Positions 1 to 5,961 of a DNA stretch of 8,792 bases are shown here, piece after piece. Source of the stretch: Lachnospiraceae bacterium (GTDB lineage: Bacteria; Bacillota; Clostridia; Lachnospirales; Lachnospiraceae). Made by a program: the position numbers and the translations under genes. The notes under the pieces were generated by a model, which saw nothing but the letters and a program-made list of their open reading frames with translations, did no database searches and had not been told where the DNA came from. The stretch lies in assembly GCA_021199395.1 (NCBI GenBank), contig JAJQIE010000216.1, positions 1 through 8,792 of the forward strand, read 5' to 3'. Numbering within the stretch: the stretch's first letter is position 1; each line of letters starts with the position of its first letter.

Positions 1-60
1 TAAATTTGGTCAAGGTGTGACCTGTAACGGGCATATGAGACAGATAAGGGGGAATCTGTT

Positions 61-1578
61 GTGGAGAAAACGCGTTTACATTCAATCAGGCTGATGATGG
101 CATGCCTGCTCTTTTGTGCACTGTCTGTGCTGGGAAGCCGGTCGGCAAAGGCGGCAAAATATGTCAGTAAGTCAGACACGACAGTCAGCATTACTTCCAA
201 ACAGACGGGCTGGGTAAAGAAAAACGGCGACTGGTATTTCTATGATACCAGCGGGCGGCTGTGCTACGGCTCAATTAAATATAAGGGGAAGTATTATTAC
301 AGCGCGAAGGACGGCAAACGGGTCACAGGTATTGTGGTACGCAGCGGCGTAAGGTATTACTATTCCAAAAAATCAGGCTATCTGCTCTATAATTACTGGC
401 TGACGACAAAAAAGGGAAATAAATATTATATCGACGGTTCCGGACATCTTCTCACCAGCGAATGGCTGACGTTAAACGGAAAGACCTATTATTTTAATTC
501 GAATTCACGCATGGTGAAAGGAATGAAAACGATAGGCGGAAGCCGATATTACTTTAACTCGAACGGCGTCATGTACAGCTCGAAATGGCTGACAAAGAGC
601 GGCAAAAAATATTATTTTAAGAGCAGCGGAAAGGCGGTCACCAGCGGTTGGCTGACGAAATCCGGTAAAAAATATTATTTTGATTCAAAATCTGTGATGG
701 TGACCGGATGGAACAAGATCAAGGGATATTATTATTATTTTGATTCGGATGGCGTTCTGGCTACCAGCAAATGGGTCGGTATTTATTATGTGAACGCGAA
801 GGGGCAGCGCACCTCAAAGACGCGGAGTGTTACGACTGTAAATACCGCAAAGACAAAATATACCTATAAGAGCTCTACGCTGAATATTGTGCTGGAAAAG
901 AAAAACTGGCATTACTCCGACGCGGACATCTCCTACTGGGTAGCGCAGGTAAAGACGTCGGATTCCAGTCAGGTAAAATCGGCTCTGTCCTACGGTACAT
1001 ATGGAGGGACGAGACAGACCACTTCAAGCGCGGTGTCGTCAAATGGGGGCATTATCGGGATCAATGGGAGCGGATTCAGCTATTCAACGGGAACGCCCTT
1101 CCCGGACAGCATGTGTATCAAAAATGGAATCGTGTACGCCGATCATATGACCGGAGACAATATCATGTGCATAAAGGAGGATGGCACCATGTATGTCGCC
1201 TCGGTGGGGCAGACTGCCGCTGACCTTCTGGAAGCCGGCGTGAAAAATACCTTTGTATTTGGACCGGCGCTGATCTCAAACGGTGAGGTAGTGTATTCCA
1301 CGCGGGCTTCCGCATCGGAGGTGGCGGGCAGGTATCCCCGCGCCGCGGTCGGCATGATCAGCAAAAATAAGTATGTACTGCTTGTCACGAATACGGGGAC
1401 CTATGACGGTCTGGACGGCGCGGCCATGGCCAGCATATTTAAGTCCTACGGCTGCAAATTTGCCTACAATCTGGACGGAGGCGGCTCCGTGACCCTGTAT
1501 TTTAACGGACAGGTGATGAACGAGCTGATCAGTGATTATGAGCGTCCGGTCGCAGACTATCTGTATTTTACAAAGTAA
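61..1578 (+). CDS. Secreted cell-wall-binding-repeat protein with phosphodiester glycosidase (NAGPA-like) domain
   Basis: The 505-residue product starts at GTG, preceded 8 bases upstream by AAGGGGGA (46-53); an ATG at 35 is out of frame. Residues 1-31 look like a signal peptide: basic start, hydrophobic stretch 11-24, and AKA before a likely cleavage near 31. Residues about 50-246 hold roughly ten 20-residue aromatic repeats (patterns such as WLTKSGKKYYF), typical of cell-wall or glucan-binding repeats. Residues about 275-505 match the phosphodiester glycosidase family related to the NAGPA uncovering enzyme: GINGSGFS (333-340), FGPALISNGEVV (400-411), RYPRAAVG (424-431) and NLDGGGSVTLYFNG (470-483). 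Known members cleave sugar phosphodiesters, so this may act on a cell-surface or extracellular glycan phosphodiester; the substrate is unknown. There is no LPXTG motif, so attachment would be through the repeats. The gene appears monocistronic within the window. Domain calls are fairly sure, biological role is not. Confidence 0.87.
   Translation: MEKTRLHSIRLMMACLLFCALSVLGSRSAKAAKYVSKSDTTVSITSKQTGWVKKNGDWYFYDTSGRLCYGSIKYKGKYYYSAKDGKRVTGIVVRSGVRYYYSKKSGYLLYNYWLTTKKGNKYYIDGSGHLLTSEWLTLNGKTYYFNSNSRMVKGMKTIGGSRYYFNSNGVMYSSKWLTKSGKKYYFKSSGKAVTSGWLTKSGKKYYFDSKSVMVTGWNKIKGYYYYFDSDGVLATSKWVGIYYVNAKGQRTSKTRSVTTVNTAKTKYTYKSSTLNIVLEKKNWHYSDADISYWVAQVKTSDSSQVKSALSYGTYGGTRQTTSSAVSSNGGIIGINGSGFSYSTGTPFPDSMCIKNGIVYADHMTGDNIMCIKEDGTMYVASVGQTAADLLEAGVKNTFVFGPALISNGEVVYSTRASASEVAGRYPRAAVGMISKNKYVLLVTNTGTYDGLDGAAMASIFKSYGCKFAYNLDGGGSVTLYFNGQVMNELISDYERPVADYLYFTK
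208..798 (+). repeat. Tandem coding repeats for cell-wall-binding units
   Basis: This part of the first gene encodes about ten degenerate units of around 20 residues, each with a Trp or hydrophobic opening, a Gly-rich turn and a YYF or YYY core. Trp-initiated units begin near residues 51, 113, 135, 176, 197, 217 and 238. Units at 176 and 197 share the identical stretch WLTKSGKKYYF but differ at synonymous positions, so they are a duplication that has since drifted. Such arrays can gain or lose units by recombination. Confidence 0.8.
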
Positions 1579-1710
1579 GGGACTGGTGCGAAATTACTTA
1601 TCCATCCTGCACCGCATAACGCGCGAGGCGCAGACCATAAAACCTCGACGCAGCCCGCTGCGCATACTGTCTTATGACAGATCCTGGGACAAAAGTATAT
1701 GGAGCTTTGG
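1579..1710. other. Non-coding stretch after the glycosidase gene with small hairpins
   Basis: No convincing gene is seen here. Short perfect inverted repeats are present: CGAGG/CCTCG (1624-1628 with 1643-1647), CGCAGC/GCTGCG (1649-1654 with 1657-1662) and CTGTC/GACAG (1667-1671 with 1676-1680). None has a following T-run. Together with the larger hairpins downstream, they make the whole gap unusually rich in potential RNA structure. Confidence 0.5.
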
Positions 1711-1754
1711 AAGCAGGACATTTGAGGGAAAGGAAGTCCCCGAATGTCCTGCTT
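1711..1754. other. Strong stem-loop (perfect 12-bp stem)
   Basis: AAGCAGGACATT (1711-1722) is perfectly complementary to AATGTCCTGCTT (1743-1754). Inside the loop GGG (1726-1728) can pair with CCC (1738-1740). Only TTTGCGTT follows, so it is a poor intrinsic terminator by the U-tract criterion. It could act as an RNA-stabilising 3' end, a terminator with a weak tract, or part of a repeat element. Confidence 0.6.
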
Positions 1755-1760
1755 TGCGTT

Positions 1761-1793
1761 ATAACAGGAAAATTCTCTGAACTTTCCTGTTAT
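1761..1793. other. Second stem-loop (11-bp stem)
   Basis: ATAACAGGAAA (1761-1771) pairs perfectly with TTTCCTGTTAT (1783-1793) around an 11-base loop. It lies only 6 bases after the preceding hairpin. It is followed by alternating TA rather than a T-run, so termination is possible but not indicated. Confidence 0.55.
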
Positions 1794-1803
1794 ATATAAT
1801 TAT

Positions 1804-1853
1804 GCGCACGAATGCGTATGGTGTTTTATTGCTTCGCAATACGCATTCGGCGC
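1804..1853. other. Third stem-loop (11-bp perfect stem extended to about 15 bp)
   Basis: CGAATGCGTAT (1809-1819) pairs perfectly with ATACGCATTCG (1839-1849). With A1808 bulged, GCGC (1804-1807) can also pair with GCGC (1850-1853). A competing small hairpin ATTGC/GCAAT (1828-1832 with 1836-1840) shares bases with the outer stem. No T-run follows. Confidence 0.55.
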
Positions 1854-1856
1854 GGT

Positions 1857-1916
1857 AAAAAAGTGTGCTACTTGAAGTTCAGTAAATTCGCAAGTGCGTG
1901 CAAAGCACACTTTTTT
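1857..1916. terminator. Bidirectional-type intrinsic terminator with A6/T6 flanks
   Basis: AAAAAAGTGTGCT (1857-1869) is perfectly complementary to AGCACACTTTTTT (1904-1916), so a T-run follows the GC-rich core on either strand. The 34-base interior can form ACTTG/CAAGT (1870-1874 with 1891-1895). A mutually exclusive compact hairpin, GTGC-AAA-GCAC (1898-1908), sits just before the T-run. It probably ends transcription from the upstream gene and separates it from the transporter promoter. Confidence 0.7.
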
Positions 1917-1952
1917 AATAAAAAAACACCTGTTAATCTCAAAAAAATACCC

Positions 1953-1981
1953 TTTCTGCACAAAAACAGGAGTGCTATAAT
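1953..1981 (+). promoter_or_regulatory. Extended -10 promoter for the sugar transporter operon
   Basis: TATAAT (1976-1981) is preceded by TG one base upstream (TGCTATAAT, 1973-1981), an extended -10 of the sigma-A type. The -35 at 17-base spacing is TTTCTG (1953-1958), a poor match to TTGACA, which suits a promoter needing an activator. A start near 1988 would give a leader of about 150 bases before the ATPase gene. The site lies just beyond the terminator at 1857-1916. Confidence 0.6.
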
Positions 1982-2044
1982 AAAACAGAAGCAAAAATAA
2001 GAGCAAAAAATACAAAAATATGAAACAAATATTGTGCGTTTTGT

Positions 2045-2074
2045 GAACAGAGGCACGGACAGAATTCCGAACAG
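2045..2074. repeat. Three GRACAG direct repeats at 12-bp spacing in the transporter leader
   Basis: GAACAG (2045-2050), GGACAG (2057-2062) and GAACAG (2069-2074) recur at exactly 12-base intervals. They lie about 60-85 bases downstream of the predicted transcription start. They could be binding sites for a regulator, possibly the AraC-type regulator encoded downstream, but that link is inference and the hexamers are short. Confidence 0.35.
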
Positions 2075-2104
2075 CCTGTATCCTGCACTGGGCGGATGAG
2101 GCTG
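2072..2104 (+). promoter_or_regulatory. Leader hairpin upstream of the ATPase gene
   Basis: CAGCCT (2072-2077) pairs with AGGCTG (2099-2104), and TCC (2081-2083) can pair with GGA (2094-2096) inside. It ends 16 bases before the ribosome binding site at 2121-2129. It does not match a riboswitch class I recognise. It may simply be leader structure. Confidence 0.35.
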
Positions 2105-2137
2105 GTTTTCTCTGATGCAAGGGAGGAGGATGATGAG

Positions 2138-3646
2138 ATGGGTGAGATCATTGTCTCCATGAGCGGTATTTCGAAAAGCTTTCCTGGTGTGAAGGCTCTG
2201 GATCATGTCAGCTTTGAGCTGCGTGAAGGCGAGGTTATGGCGCTTTTGGGGGAAAATGGCGCTGGAAAGTCCACCCTGATGAAGATTCTGAGCGGCGTCT
2301 ACACCAGAGACGAAGGCACGATGAAGATTTTCGGGAAAGAATATGGAGATCTGACGCCGAAACAGGCGCAACAGGCGGGTGTGGCGATCATCCATCAGGA
2401 ATTGAATATGTGCCGTCACCTGTCCGTCACTGAAAATATGTTTCTGGGACGGGAGATCAGGGGAAGATTTTCGTTGAACAATACGGCGATGGAGGAGGAA
2501 GCGAGCCGGATTCTGTCGGATCTGCGGATTGATATTGATCCGAGGGAGACGGTAGGAAATCTTCCGGTTTCCAAGCAGCAGATGGTAGAGATCGCGAAAG
2601 CACTGTCTACGAATGCCAGGATTCTGATTATGGATGAGCCGACGTCCTCCCTGACAGCGAAGGAAATTGAGGATCTGTTCCGGATCATACGGAAGCTGAA
2701 GGCAGAGGGGTGCGGCATCGTCTATATATCCCATCGGCTGGAGGAGCTGGCGAGCATTGTAGACCGTGTGACGATTATGAGGGACGGACAGTTTATCCTG
2801 CAGTCAGATTTCGCGGATATTACGATGGATCAGATCATTACGAACATGGTAGGCCGCGAGATCAAGGAGAAATATCCTAAAGTATCGTGTCCTAAGGGAA
2901 AGACGATTTTTGAGGTGAAGCATCTCAATGCCGGACGTATGGTCAGAGATATCAGCTTTTCTGTCAGCGAGGGGGAGATCGTCGGATTCGCCGGGCTGAT
3001 GGGCGCCGGAAGGACGGAGACGACGAGAGCGATATTTGGAGTTGACCCCAAGGAGAGCGGGGAAATCTTTGTGGACGGCAAAGAAATCCGGATCAGCTGT
3101 CCGGAGGACGCAATTCGAAACGGCGTAGTCCTGGCACCGGAGGATCGAAAAAAGGATGGGCTGTGCACGAAGCTGAGCATCCGCCACAATCTGGCGCTTC
3201 CGAATCTGGATCTGCTGTGCAACCGGCTGGGAATCGTCAACAGCCAGAAGGAGGAGGAGCTTTGCGAGAAAGCGGTCAGCAACCTGCGGATCAAAACGCC
3301 TGGACTGAGCATTGACGCGGGAAATCTTTCCGGTGGCAACCAGCAGAAGGTCGTGGTTGGAAAATGGCTGGCGAGAAATTCGCGTGTTGTGATTTTTGAC
3401 GAGCCTACCCGCGGTATTGACGTTGGAGCCAAGGTGGAGATTTACCATTTGATGAATGAGCTGAAGCAAAAGGGGATCGCGGTGGTCTTTGTCTCATCGG
3501 AAATGTCGGAGGTCATGGGAATCGCGGATCGTATCATCGTCATGTGCGACGGAAGGATTACCGGAGAGCTTATGGCTGCGGGTGCGACGCAGGAGCAGAT
3601 CCTGACAATGGCGACGGCCTTTGAGAGTAAGAAAATAAGTGCGTAG
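2138..3646 (+). CDS. Sugar ABC transporter ATP-binding protein, RbsA/MglA-type (two ABC cassettes)
   Basis: I place the start at ATG 2138, 8 bases after GGGAGGAGG (2121-2129). An in-frame ATG at 2096 would add 14 non-conserved residues and would put the ribosome binding site inside the gene. The 502-residue product is of usual family length. Cassette 1 has Walker A GENGAGKST (38-46), HQE Q-loop (86-88), a degenerate signature VSKQQ (144-148), Walker B ILIMDEP (162-168) and H-loop SHR (198-200). Cassette 2 has GLMGAGRTE (286-294) with Arg for Lys, signature LSGGNQQK (397-404), VVIFDEP (417-423), and SSE (453-455) where the H-loop would be. This asymmetry is normal for the family: one composite ATP site is competent and the other degenerate. 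It powers sugar import at the inner face of the membrane with the permease and binding protein encoded next. The sugar cannot be read from this subunit. Confidence 0.95.
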   Translation: MGEIIVSMSGISKSFPGVKALDHVSFELREGEVMALLGENGAGKSTLMKILSGVYTRDEGTMKIFGKEYGDLTPKQAQQAGVAIIHQELNMCRHLSVTENMFLGREIRGRFSLNNTAMEEEASRILSDLRIDIDPRETVGNLPVSKQQMVEIAKALSTNARILIMDEPTSSLTAKEIEDLFRIIRKLKAEGCGIVYISHRLEELASIVDRVTIMRDGQFILQSDFADITMDQIITNMVGREIKEKYPKVSCPKGKTIFEVKHLNAGRMVRDISFSVSEGEIVGFAGLMGAGRTETTRAIFGVDPKESGEIFVDGKEIRISCPEDAIRNGVVLAPEDRKKDGLCTKLSIRHNLALPNLDLLCNRLGIVNSQKEEELCEKAVSNLRIKTPGLSIDAGNLSGGNQQKVVVGKWLARNSRVVIFDEPTRGIDVGAKVEIYHLMNELKQKGIAVVFVSSEMSEVMGIADRIIVMCDGRITGELMAAGATQEQILTMATAFESKKISA

Positions 3647-3660
3647 GGAGGAGAAGGAAA

Positions 3661-4665
3661 ATGAACAGTAAGAAACAGAATCCTCTGAAAAGAGTGCTGT
3701 CGGTCCGGGGAATGGGGGCGGCTCTGACTGCGTTTGTCGGCTGGATCGTGATTTATATCGCTTTTGGCATTATTAACCCGGCTGTGTTTTCAGCGCAGAA
3801 CAACCTGAACCTGCTGCGTTCTATGTCAAAATATCTTCTGATCGGTATTGCGCAGAGTTACGTGCTGATCACCGGAAACATTGACCTCTCGATCGGCACT
3901 ATGGTCGGAATGAGCGCCATGATTTCCGCGACCCTGATGACGCACGGAGTGAATCCCCTTATCGCCATGCTGGTGGCGATGGCGGCGTGCCTGTTGGTTG
4001 GTATCGTGAACGGGTATCTGGTCGGGAAATTCCGCCTGCCGCCGTTTATCGCGACGCTTGGCACGATGTTTGTGACGCGAGGTATCGCCTATATGGTGAA
4101 TGGGAATCGGAATACTGATGCGATTTCGACCGGAATCGGCAAAGAGGCGGCGGACAGGTTCCAGAACTTCTTCTACTATGGCAAGACGCTGGGCGTATAC
4201 AATACGTTCTGGATTTCCATTGTGGTATTTGTGATTTTCTTTTTCCTGCTCTCCAAAACGAGATCCGGGAGTCACATTTACGCGATTGGTTCGAATATTG
4301 ACGCGGCGAAGCTGTCCGGCGTAAACGTTGTGCTTACTACGACAAAGGCTTATCTGGCAAGCTCGGTATGCTCCTGCCTGGTAGGATTTATCCTCTGCGC
4401 ACAGGCCGGCATGGGAAATATGGAAGCCGGAAACACCTATGAGATGTATGGCGTTGCGGCCGGCGTAATCGGCGGGGTGTCGCCGCTCGGAGGCACGGGA
4501 CTTCTTCTCGGCACGCTTGCCGGCGCGGGCGTATGGCAGACACTGGAAAATGGACTGAATATGATTGGCGCGCAGGTGGGGATCCAGCGTATCGTGATCG
4601 GCGTAATCGTGGTAGGCGCGGTACTGCTTGATACGGTTGTGCGCAGCGGACAGACAAAGAAATAG
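3661..4665 (+). CDS. Sugar ABC transporter permease, RbsC-type
   Basis: The 334-residue membrane protein starts 14 bases after the ATPase stop, with GGAGGAGAAGGAAA directly before ATG, so the two genes are co-transcribed and probably translationally coordinated. It has hydrophobic segments near residues 18-40, 57-75, 80-93, 98-121, 127-145, 180-198, 228-248, 262-298 and 306-325, in keeping with the 8-10 helices of the branched-chain/ribose permease family. Family motifs are VLITGNIDLSIG (68-79), RLPPFIATLGT (125-135), the cytoplasmic coupling stretch YAIGSNIDAAKLSGV (207-221) and AAGVIGGVSPLGGTG (266-280). It probably homodimerises to form the channel used with the two-cassette ATPase. Substrate specificity is not evident. 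Confidence 0.95.
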   Translation: MNSKKQNPLKRVLSVRGMGAALTAFVGWIVIYIAFGIINPAVFSAQNNLNLLRSMSKYLLIGIAQSYVLITGNIDLSIGTMVGMSAMISATLMTHGVNPLIAMLVAMAACLLVGIVNGYLVGKFRLPPFIATLGTMFVTRGIAYMVNGNRNTDAISTGIGKEAADRFQNFFYYGKTLGVYNTFWISIVVFVIFFFLLSKTRSGSHIYAIGSNIDAAKLSGVNVVLTTTKAYLASSVCSCLVGFILCAQAGMGNMEAGNTYEMYGVAAGVIGGVSPLGGTGLLLGTLAGAGVWQTLENGLNMIGAQVGIQRIVIGVIVVGAVLLDTVVRSGQTKK

Positions 4666-4725
4666 AACTGAAAACGGAGAAGCTGAGATTGGACCGGAAA
4701 ACCGGAACAGAAAATCAGAACTACG

Positions 4726-4745
4726 CTGCGTCCATACGGATGCAG
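4726..4745 (+). promoter_or_regulatory. Intercistronic hairpin before the binding-protein gene
   Basis: CTGCGTCC (4726-4733) pairs with GGATGCAG (4738-4745) around a 4-base loop, with one G-T wobble. A smaller CCGG-AAAA-CCGG (4694-4705) lies upstream. Both sit in the 124-base gap between permease and binding-protein genes. Such structures can protect a downstream mRNA segment and raise binding-protein levels relative to the membrane subunits. That role is inferred. Confidence 0.4.
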
Positions 4746-4759
4746 ATAGGAAATATAAT
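4731..4759 (+). promoter_or_regulatory. Possible weak internal promoter for the binding-protein gene
   Basis: A perfect TATAAT (4754-4759) lies 17 bases after TCCATA (4731-4736), which matches only half of TTGACA and overlaps the hairpin arm. A start near 4766 would leave a short leader with AAGGAGG before the ATG at 4790. The poor -35 makes this uncertain. Confidence 0.3.
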
Positions 4760-4789
4760 TTCATAATCTTATTTAAGGAGGAAACGAAC

Positions 4790-5746
4790 ATGAAAAGAAA
4801 AATGATGGCGATTCTTTGCGCGGCGTCCATGATGGGAGCAATGCTGGCGTCTACGACCGCTTTTGCGGAGGGCGAGCAGATCGCGCTGATCACAATGGAC
4901 TCCATCGACCAGCACTGGATTTCTCTTAATGAGGGAGCACAGGAAGCGGCGGAGGAGCTGGGAGCTACGGTTACATTCATGTCCCCGAACACAAAGGACG
5001 ACGCACAGCAGATTGAGTGTGTAAACAATGCGGTTGCAGGCGGATATCAGGCGATTATCGTAGCGGCGAACGGACCGGACGCAATCACCTCCGCGCTCGA
5101 AGAAGCGGTAGAGGCAGGCATCAAGCTTGTATATGTTGATTCTCCGGCAAACGTAGACGCGGAAGCTACCTTCTCCACAGATAATGAGGCAGCAGGAACG
5201 ACCGCGGGAGAAGAAATGATCGCGGCTCTTGAAGAAAAAGGCATTACCTCCGGAACCATCGGTATTGTAAACGTAAATGCGGCGACAGACTCAACAGTAA
5301 AACGTGAGGCGGGCTTCCGTGCGGCATTTGAAGGAACGGATTTTGAAATCCTTGAGACACAGTACGGCGAGGGAGACGCTGCAAAATCCCAGACCATCGC
5401 TGAGAATTACATCACGCAGGGCGTAGTCGGAATCTTTGGCTGCAACGAAGGCTCTACGACCGGTGCGGGCAACGCGATCAAGGCTTCCGGAAATGAGGAC
5501 ATTGTAGGCGTAGGATTTGATAAGTCCGATACAATCCTGAATCTCATCAGCGACGGCTATCTGCTTGCGACAATGGCACAGAACCCGGATGTGATGGGCT
5601 ATGAGGGAGTGAAAGCGGCAGTAGCGGCGATCAACGGAGAGGACCTTGGCGGAGAAGTAACGGATACCGGCGTTTCTGTCATCACAGCGGAATCCCTGGC
5701 GGAATCTGAGACAGAAGAGGCGGAGACTGAGGCTGCGACGGAATAA
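4790..5746 (+). CDS. Sugar ABC transporter substrate-binding protein, RbsB/Peripla_BP_4-type, without lipobox
   Basis: I place the start at ATG 4790, after AAGGAGG (4775-4781); an open frame continues upstream but has no comparable site. The 318-residue product begins with a type I signal peptide: MKRK, a hydrophobic stretch, and AFA before Glu27. The only early Cys, Cys10, is preceded by Ala-Ile-Leu, not a lipobox, so lipid anchoring is unlikely. The mature part is a two-lobed ribose-type binding fold: start IALITMDSIDQHW, the hinge-side stretch AIIVAANGPDA, VYVDSPANVDAEATFSTDNEAAGTT split across residues about 119-143, IVNVNAATDSTVKREAGF (161-178), and GVGFDKSD (243-250). The C-terminus is an acidic Ser/Glu/Thr/Ala tail. 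It captures the solute outside the cell for the permease. Family membership is sure; the sugar is unknown and non-sugar ligands are possible. Confidence 0.93.
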   Translation: MKRKMMAILCAASMMGAMLASTTAFAEGEQIALITMDSIDQHWISLNEGAQEAAEELGATVTFMSPNTKDDAQQIECVNNAVAGGYQAIIVAANGPDAITSALEEAVEAGIKLVYVDSPANVDAEATFSTDNEAAGTTAGEEMIAALEEKGITSGTIGIVNVNAATDSTVKREAGFRAAFEGTDFEILETQYGEGDAAKSQTIAENYITQGVVGIFGCNEGSTTGAGNAIKASGNEDIVGVGFDKSDTILNLISDGYLLATMAQNPDVMGYEGVKAAVAAINGEDLGGEVTDTGVSVITAESLAESETEEAETEAATE

Positions 5747-5774
5747 GATGGAAGCTATAAGGGCAGCAAATGTG

Positions 5775-5809
5775 AAAACAGTATAATCAAAACAGTATAA
5801 TCAAAACAG
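5775..5809. repeat. 2.5 copies of a 14-bp tandem repeat
   Basis: AAAACAGTATAATC occurs at 5775-5788 and 5789-5802, followed by a partial copy AAAACAG (5803-5809). Each full copy contains TATAAT. It lies between the binding-protein stop and the terminator. I see no -35 for either, and any transcript would end within about 40 bases, so a promoter role is doubtful. Replication slippage is the simplest origin. Confidence 0.6.
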
Positions 5810-5843
5810 GCAGAGGAGAGAAAAACTCTCCTCTGTTTGTCTT
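5806..5843 (+). terminator. Intrinsic terminator of the transporter operon
   Basis: CAGAGGAGAG (5811-5820) and CTCTCCTCTG (5826-5835) form a perfect 10-bp stem with a 5-base A loop. It is extendable by two G-T wobbles and three pairs at the base. The tract TTTGTCTT follows. It lies 60 bases after the binding-protein stop and just before the regulator promoter, which separates the two operons. Confidence 0.85.
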
Positions 5844-5863
5844 ATGGTTACCGGAATCGGTGC

Positions 5864-5892
5864 TTGCGCTTCCAAACCGTTTCATCTATAAT
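5864..5892 (+). promoter_or_regulatory. Sigma-A-type promoter for the two-component operon
   Basis: TTGCGC (5864-5869), 17 bases and TATAAT (5887-5892) form a good housekeeping promoter. Transcription would begin near 5899, giving a leader of about 60 bases before the response regulator ATG at 5962. Confidence 0.75.
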
Positions 5893-5933
5893 AAAATGAT
5901 AAAGGCTTCAGCAGGCCTGAAATAACAGTGTGT

Positions 5934-5945
5934 ACAGACGTCTGT
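5934..5945. promoter_or_regulatory. Perfect 12-bp palindrome in the regulator leader, possible operator
   Basis: ACAGACGTCTGT is self-complementary and lies about 40 bases downstream of the predicted start and just before the ribosome binding site (GGGGG, 5951-5955). It could bind a repressor or the regulator itself, or be chance. Confidence 0.3.
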
Positions 5946-5961
5946 GGTCTGGGGGAAAAGT

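Noticed and set aside
1532..1780. Small + strand frame after the glycosidase gene
   Set aside because: It starts inside the glycosidase gene in another frame with no ribosome binding site, and it runs through two strong hairpins, which fits non-coding DNA better.
1711..1793. CRISPR-like array from the repeated hairpins
   Set aside because: The stems have different sequences and there is no regular repeat-spacer pattern.
2072..2104. Possible riboswitch in the transporter leader
   Set aside because: The leader has one modest hairpin and no conserved core of any riboswitch class I can recognise, and there is no terminator or sequestered ribosome binding site.
1868..2734. 288-residue open frame on the minus strand
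   Set aside because: It runs opposite the terminator, promoter and the first part of the ATPase gene. The part outside the ATPase gene has Phe/Leu-rich AT-driven composition, not a real protein.
3008..3020. Arg instead of Lys in the second Walker A of the ATPase as a sign of inactivation
   Set aside because: Arg at this position, together with SSE in place of the H-loop, is normal for the RbsA/MglA family, so it does not indicate a defective gene.
2804..3469. 221-residue minus-strand frame inside the ATPase gene
   Set aside because: It is fully antisense to a well-supported ABC ATPase and shows no family motif.
3826..5028. 400-residue open frame on the minus strand
   Set aside because: It lies opposite the permease and binding-protein genes, spans their intergenic gap, and reads as His/Arg-rich sequence with no recognisable domain. 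It is a codon-bias shadow.
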